Below are positions 40,144-42,675 of a stretch of DNA of 42,675 nt, in pieces. The notes beneath the pieces were generated by a model, which did no database searches, was not told where the DNA came from, and saw nothing but the letters and a program-made list of their open reading frames with translations. The stretch covers positions 1 through 42,675 of the forward strand of contig NZ_JACHIG010000020.1 in the NCBI RefSeq assembly GCF_014203095.1, given 5' to 3'. The translations under genes were made by a program, and so were the position numbers. This DNA is from Prosthecobacter vanneervenii. GTDB taxonomy: Bacteria > Verrucomicrobiota > Verrucomicrobiia > Verrucomicrobiales > Verrucomicrobiaceae. Position 1 is the stretch's first letter. Every line of letters starts with the position of its first letter.

Positions 40144-41234
40144 ACCGTTTCGAATTCGCCACCGCCCAGCGCATCATCTTTGGCCGTGGCGTCTTCCGCG
40201 AGCTGCCGGATCTCTGCCGCAGCTTCGGCAAGCGCACGCTGCTCGTCACCGGCAGCCGCCCGCAGCAGTGGGCAGACCGCTTTCCCCACGTGGGCATCCA
40301 CTCCATCAGTGGCGAGCCCACCGTTCAGGACATCGAAAGCGGTGTCGCACTCGCCAAAGAACTGCGTGCCGATGTCATCGTCGCCATAGGCGGCGGCAGC
40401 GCCGTCGACGCTGGCAAAGCCATCTCCGCGATGAGCACGCAGCCGGCAGATCTGCTGCGCTACATCGAGGTCATCGGCGAAGGCAAACCGCTCGACGCCT
40501 CCCCCCTTCCCTTCATCGCCGTGCCCACCACCGCCGGCACCGGCGCTGAGGCCACGCGCAATGCCGTGATCGCCAGCTCCGCGCACCGCGTCAAAGCCAG
40601 CCTGCGCCACATCTCCATGCTGCCGCGCATCGCGCTCATCGATCCCGAACTGGCGGTCGATGTCCCGCCATCCGTTACCGCCGCCAGCGGCATGGACGCC
40701 CTGACGCAATGCCTCGAGGCCTTCGTCTGCTCCCGTGCGCAGCCCATGACCGATGCCCTCTGCCTCGATGGCATCCAGCGCGCCGTGCGCTCTCTGGAAC
40801 GCGCCTTTGAAAACGGCCACGACATCGACGCCCGCGAAGACATGGCCCTCTGCGCACTGAACAGCGGCATCGCCCTCGCCAATGCCGGACTCGGCGCTGT
40901 GCACGGTTTCGCCGCTCCCATCGGCGGCATGTTTCACGCCCCGCACGGTGCCGTCTGCGCCGCCCTGCTGGCCCCTGTGTGGGAGGCCAACTCCCGCCGC
41001 GTGCAGGACCGCGCCAAGTTCACCCAGGTGGACACCCTTCTCGGCGGCGATGCTATTTCCTATCTTCACCACCTCACCAGCCGCCTGCAGATTCCCAAAC
41101 TCAGCCAATGGGGCATCCAGGAAAGCGACCTTGAAGAAATCGCCCTCAAAGCAGCTGCCGCCAGCAGCATGAAGGCCAATCCGGTTTCGCTGACGCATGA
41201 GGAACTCGTCATGATTCTGCGCATGGCGTTCTAG
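40140..41234 (+). CDS. Iron-containing alcohol dehydrogenase-like protein
   Basis: 364 residues from ATG 40140, overlapping the methyltransferase stop by 4 bases. The fold is that of group III alcohol dehydrogenases: NAD-binding IVAIGGGSAVDAGKAIS (about 80-97), VPTTAGTGAE, and the metal site. Usual metal ligands are Asp, His, His, His; here Asp186 (GMDALTQ), His255 (GAVHGF) and His266/His269 (FHAPHG) are present, but the second position is Gln190 rather than His. DALTQ does occur in some members, so activity is still possible. The substrate is unknown. It is probably co-transcribed with the lolA-like and methyltransferase genes. Confidence 0.88.
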   Translation: MNRFEFATAQRIIFGRGVFRELPDLCRSFGKRTLLVTGSRPQQWADRFPHVGIHSISGEPTVQDIESGVALAKELRADVIVAIGGGSAVDAGKAISAMSTQPADLLRYIEVIGEGKPLDASPLPFIAVPTTAGTGAEATRNAVIASSAHRVKASLRHISMLPRIALIDPELAVDVPPSVTAASGMDALTQCLEAFVCSRAQPMTDALCLDGIQRAVRSLERAFENGHDIDAREDMALCALNSGIALANAGLGAVHGFAAPIGGMFHAPHGAVCAALLAPVWEANSRRVQDRAKFTQVDTLLGGDAISYLHHLTSRLQIPKLSQWGIQESDLEEIALKAAAASSMKANPVSLTHEELVMILRMAF

Positions 41235-41242
41235 CGCGCGCC

Positions 41243-41274
41243 AGCGTCCCCGGAGTGCGGTGCTTCAGCACCGC
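41243..41274 (+). repeat. Left REP hairpin
   Basis: AGCGTCCCCGGAGT followed by the stem GCGGTGC (41257-41263), loop TTCA and GCACCGC (41268-41274). It is the inverted partner of the right copy. Confidence 0.9.
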
Positions 41275-41341
41275 TCTCGACACGCCCAGCGGAAACAAGT
41301 CTTCCCTTGCCCCCGCCACTCCCACCTCACACCGTGCGCAC

Positions 41342-41920
41342 ATGCTTCGCCGTTCGGATCAGCCGCCACCCTGGCCACACGCTCCCACACATCTGCTCGA
41401 CGCCACCGGCATCTATTTCGTCACCGCCTCCACGCATCTGAAACAACACCATTTCCGCTCACCTGCCCGCCTGGATGTCCTGCAGCGCGGCCTGCTCACA
41501 GTCACTCACGACTTCGGCTGGCGACTCGAAGCCTGGGCCATTTTCTCCAATCACTACCACTTCATCGCAAAAACACCTCCGGATGCCAAGGACGCCAACT
41601 CACTGCCGAAAATGATTCGTGCCCTGCATGGTCCGCTATCCGTTTGGGTGAACAAACTGGACGAAGCACCAGAACGTCAGGTCTGGCACAACTACCGGGA
41701 AACCCTGCTAACCCGGCAGACGTCATATTTTGCACGCTTGAACTACACGCACAACAATCCGGTGAAGCACGGGCTCGTCAGTGCTGCCCGGGACTACCCA
41801 TGGTGCTCGGCAGCCTGGTTTGAGAAAGAGACACCACCAGCGATGATGCGTGCAATTTCACGCTTTAAGACGGACCGGCTTCAGGTGGAGGATGATTTTC
41901 AACCAGAGAGTGAGCAATAG
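41342..41920 (+). CDS. REP-associated tyrosine transposase (RAYT)
   Basis: 192 residues from ATG 41342; the open frame reaches back to 41255 through the REP hairpin, so the later start is chosen. It has the Y1 transposase fold: ATGIYFVTASTH, the HUH site NHYHFI with His71 and His73, and a C-terminal LNYTHNNPVKHGLV whose Tyr135 is the candidate DNA-linking tyrosine. The family nicks and rejoins single-stranded REP sequences. RAYT genes are usually single copy and immobile themselves while their REPs spread. The gene appears intact. Confidence 0.92.
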   Translation: MLRRSDQPPPWPHAPTHLLDATGIYFVTASTHLKQHHFRSPARLDVLQRGLLTVTHDFGWRLEAWAIFSNHYHFIAKTPPDAKDANSLPKMIRALHGPLSVWVNKLDEAPERQVWHNYRETLLTRQTSYFARLNYTHNNPVKHGLVSAARDYPWCSAAWFEKETPPAMMRAISRFKTDRLQVEDDFQPESEQ

Positions 41921-41931
41921 AGCTGACAAAA

Positions 41932-41963
41932 GCGGTGCTCAAGCACCGCAATCCGGGGACGCT
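41932..41963 (-). repeat. Right REP hairpin
   Basis: GCGGTGC (41932-41938), loop TCAA and GCACCGC (41943-41949), then AATCCGGGGACGCT. It matches the left copy in reverse orientation. Confidence 0.9.
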
Positions 41964-41979
41964 GTCGCGGACAGGTTCC

Positions 41980-42579
41980 TCACTTGAAATTCGTGGTAAA
42001 CTTTGCTCCTGGCTTCATGCCAAGAAATTGCACCCGCAGGTCTGGATGTGCCTGAAGATGTCTCGACAGCTCCGCACAGTTCGTCTCGATATGCAGGAAC
42101 TGATTATCATCGGAGAAAACAGCCATGATGAAGTATTTGTATTCCTGACCGCCGACGTTGGTCTCATCGCGGTCAGAGTCATAGCGTGTTGACAGAGGCT
42201 TGAATTCAATGCTTCGGCGCGATCCTTTGGACACGGCGGGTATCCCCAGGGTCTCCGAAGTAGCGATGACGAGCTGCTCTTCTCCACGCCTGTACTTGGC
42301 GGAGGTATCACTCGTCACGAGCAGAAAGGTGGCTGAAGCTGACGCCATGGGCTGGGTGCGTGCGCTCTCGATGACGACTTCCGGCGTCATGGTCATCGTC
42401 ATCATGTATGTGGACCCCTGATAGGGAGCGTTGCGCTTGCCCACCTTGGCCTGGATGTGGAGGGAGGGGTATTTTTTGCTCAGGTCCGCCTTGGCATCTT
42501 TGGCCGCCGGCTGCCCAGAGGCACACAACACAAAGCTAGACAACGCAAGGATGACGGCAGATGCGGTTTTTGAGGTCAT
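41980..42579 (-). CDS. Secreted protein of unknown function
   Basis: 199 residues with a signal peptide ending near CASG (about residue 22). The mature protein is soluble and beta-rich with alternating charged and hydrophobic residues (KYPSLHIQAKVGKRNAPYQGS, EYKYFIMAVFSDDNQFLHIET). No family recognised. Its start codon lies 12 bases from the end of an IS630-type transposase gene that occupies the right edge of the window, so its native promoter has probably been displaced or replaced. Confidence 0.65.
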   Translation of the reverse strand: MTSKTASAVILALSSFVLCASGQPAAKDAKADLSKKYPSLHIQAKVGKRNAPYQGSTYMMTMTMTPEVVIESARTQPMASASATFLLVTSDTSAKYRRGEEQLVIATSETLGIPAVSKGSRRSIEFKPLSTRYDSDRDETNVGGQEYKYFIMAVFSDDNQFLHIETNCAELSRHLQAHPDLRVQFLGMKPGAKFTTNFK

Positions 42580-42591
42580 GCTAGTATTGTG

Positions 42592-42675
42592 TTAGGTTAG
42601 TTTACCGCAAAACTTTTCAATCTTTTCGAAAATGCGTTCCGCAGTGGCGGTCCATACAAAAGGCTTGGGATCTTT
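42592..42675 (-). CDS. IS630-family transposase, C-terminal end (partial)
   Basis: The last 27 codons of a gene that begins beyond the window. Read on the minus strand they give KDPKPFVWTATAERIFEKIE and then KFCGKLT before TAA. The PFVWTATAERI pattern is typical of the C-terminus of IS630-type DDE transposases, which end with a short tail after this motif. The insertion would produce a TA target duplication; the CTAG/GTTAGG bases at 42580-42596 lie at the presumed edge, but the terminal inverted repeat cannot be defined from one side. Confidence 0.75.
   Translation of the reverse strand, partial: KDPKPFVWTATAERIFEKIEKFCGKLT

Larger units (their letters stand above)
41243..41963 (+). mobile_element. 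REP-associated tyrosine transposase unit (REPtron)
   Basis: A transposase gene of the Y1/IS200-like REP-associated family (TnpA-REP) lies between two inverted 32-base repeats. The left copy (41243-41274) and the reverse complement of the right copy (41932-41963) agree at 30 of 32 positions. Both carry a GCGGTGC/GCACCGC stem-loop with a GTCCCCGG side. This is the known arrangement of RAYT genes with flanking REP/BIME sequences, which this enzyme is thought to mobilise. The unit lies between the alcohol dehydrogenase gene and a secreted-protein gene. Confidence 0.9.

Noticed and set aside
1..42675. CRISPR arrays, rRNA and tRNA genes
   Set aside because: No regularly spaced repeats and no tRNA- or rRNA-like sequence were noticed in the intergenic regions.

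Overview
The window comes from a GC-rich, Gram-negative genome. Two things point to the Planctomycetes-Verrucomicrobia group, most likely Verrucomicrobiae of the Prosthecobacter/Verrucomicrobium kind: a planctomycete-type cytochrome c/DUF1549/DUF1553 protein, and a mixture of TonB-dependent receptors, Tat-exported sugar isomerase-like proteins and many small lipoproteins. The placement rests on gene content only; no rRNA, tRNA or CRISPR array was seen.

Layout. 1-640 is a C-rich non-coding stretch holding a degenerate direct repeat. 643-13466 is an iron-uptake island. A minus-strand tonB-exbB-exbD operon with an extra coiled-coil gene faces a plus-strand series: a helical-repeat protein, two tandem paralogous siderophore receptors, a PiuC-type dioxygenase, a PepSY membrane protein and a FecA-like receptor. 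Three intergenic regions of this island share an inverted-repeat motif of the form TGmGACTnnnTCGCA, a likely common operator. 13.7-21.6 kb is envelope housekeeping: an ArsR regulator, a GT4 glycosyltransferase, RseP, two lipoproteins, RidA, PgsA, an esterase and CdsA. 21.7-25.7 kb has the DUF1549/DUF1553 cytochrome, a DUF5397-like/VapD pair in which vapD is broken by two frameshifts, and a cupin.

25.8-30.8 kb is the most unusual part. It holds a PelA-like protein (Pel exopolysaccharide family) whose hydrolase and deacetylase active-site residues appear to be replaced, followed by a secreted helical-repeat protein and a lipoprotein, with none of the other pel genes beside them. 30.8-41.2 kb carries RecQ, a short MITE-like repeat, a Tat-exported TIM-barrel isomerase, a SUKH-like fragment next to an HrgA/COG2958-like protein, two lipid-linked glycosyltransferases, a LolA-like protein, an RlmD/TrmA-type RNA methyltransferase and an iron-type alcohol dehydrogenase. 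41.2-42.0 kb is a textbook REP-associated tyrosine transposase unit between inverted REP hairpins. The window ends inside an IS630-family transposase that sits immediately upstream of a secreted-protein gene.

How the genes fit together. The left third makes a self-contained outer-membrane iron import route: receptors, TonB/ExbB/ExbD energy coupling, and iron release or reduction by PiuC and the PepSY protein. The middle handles phospholipid and envelope synthesis. The right third shows repeated small-scale gene acquisition and decay.
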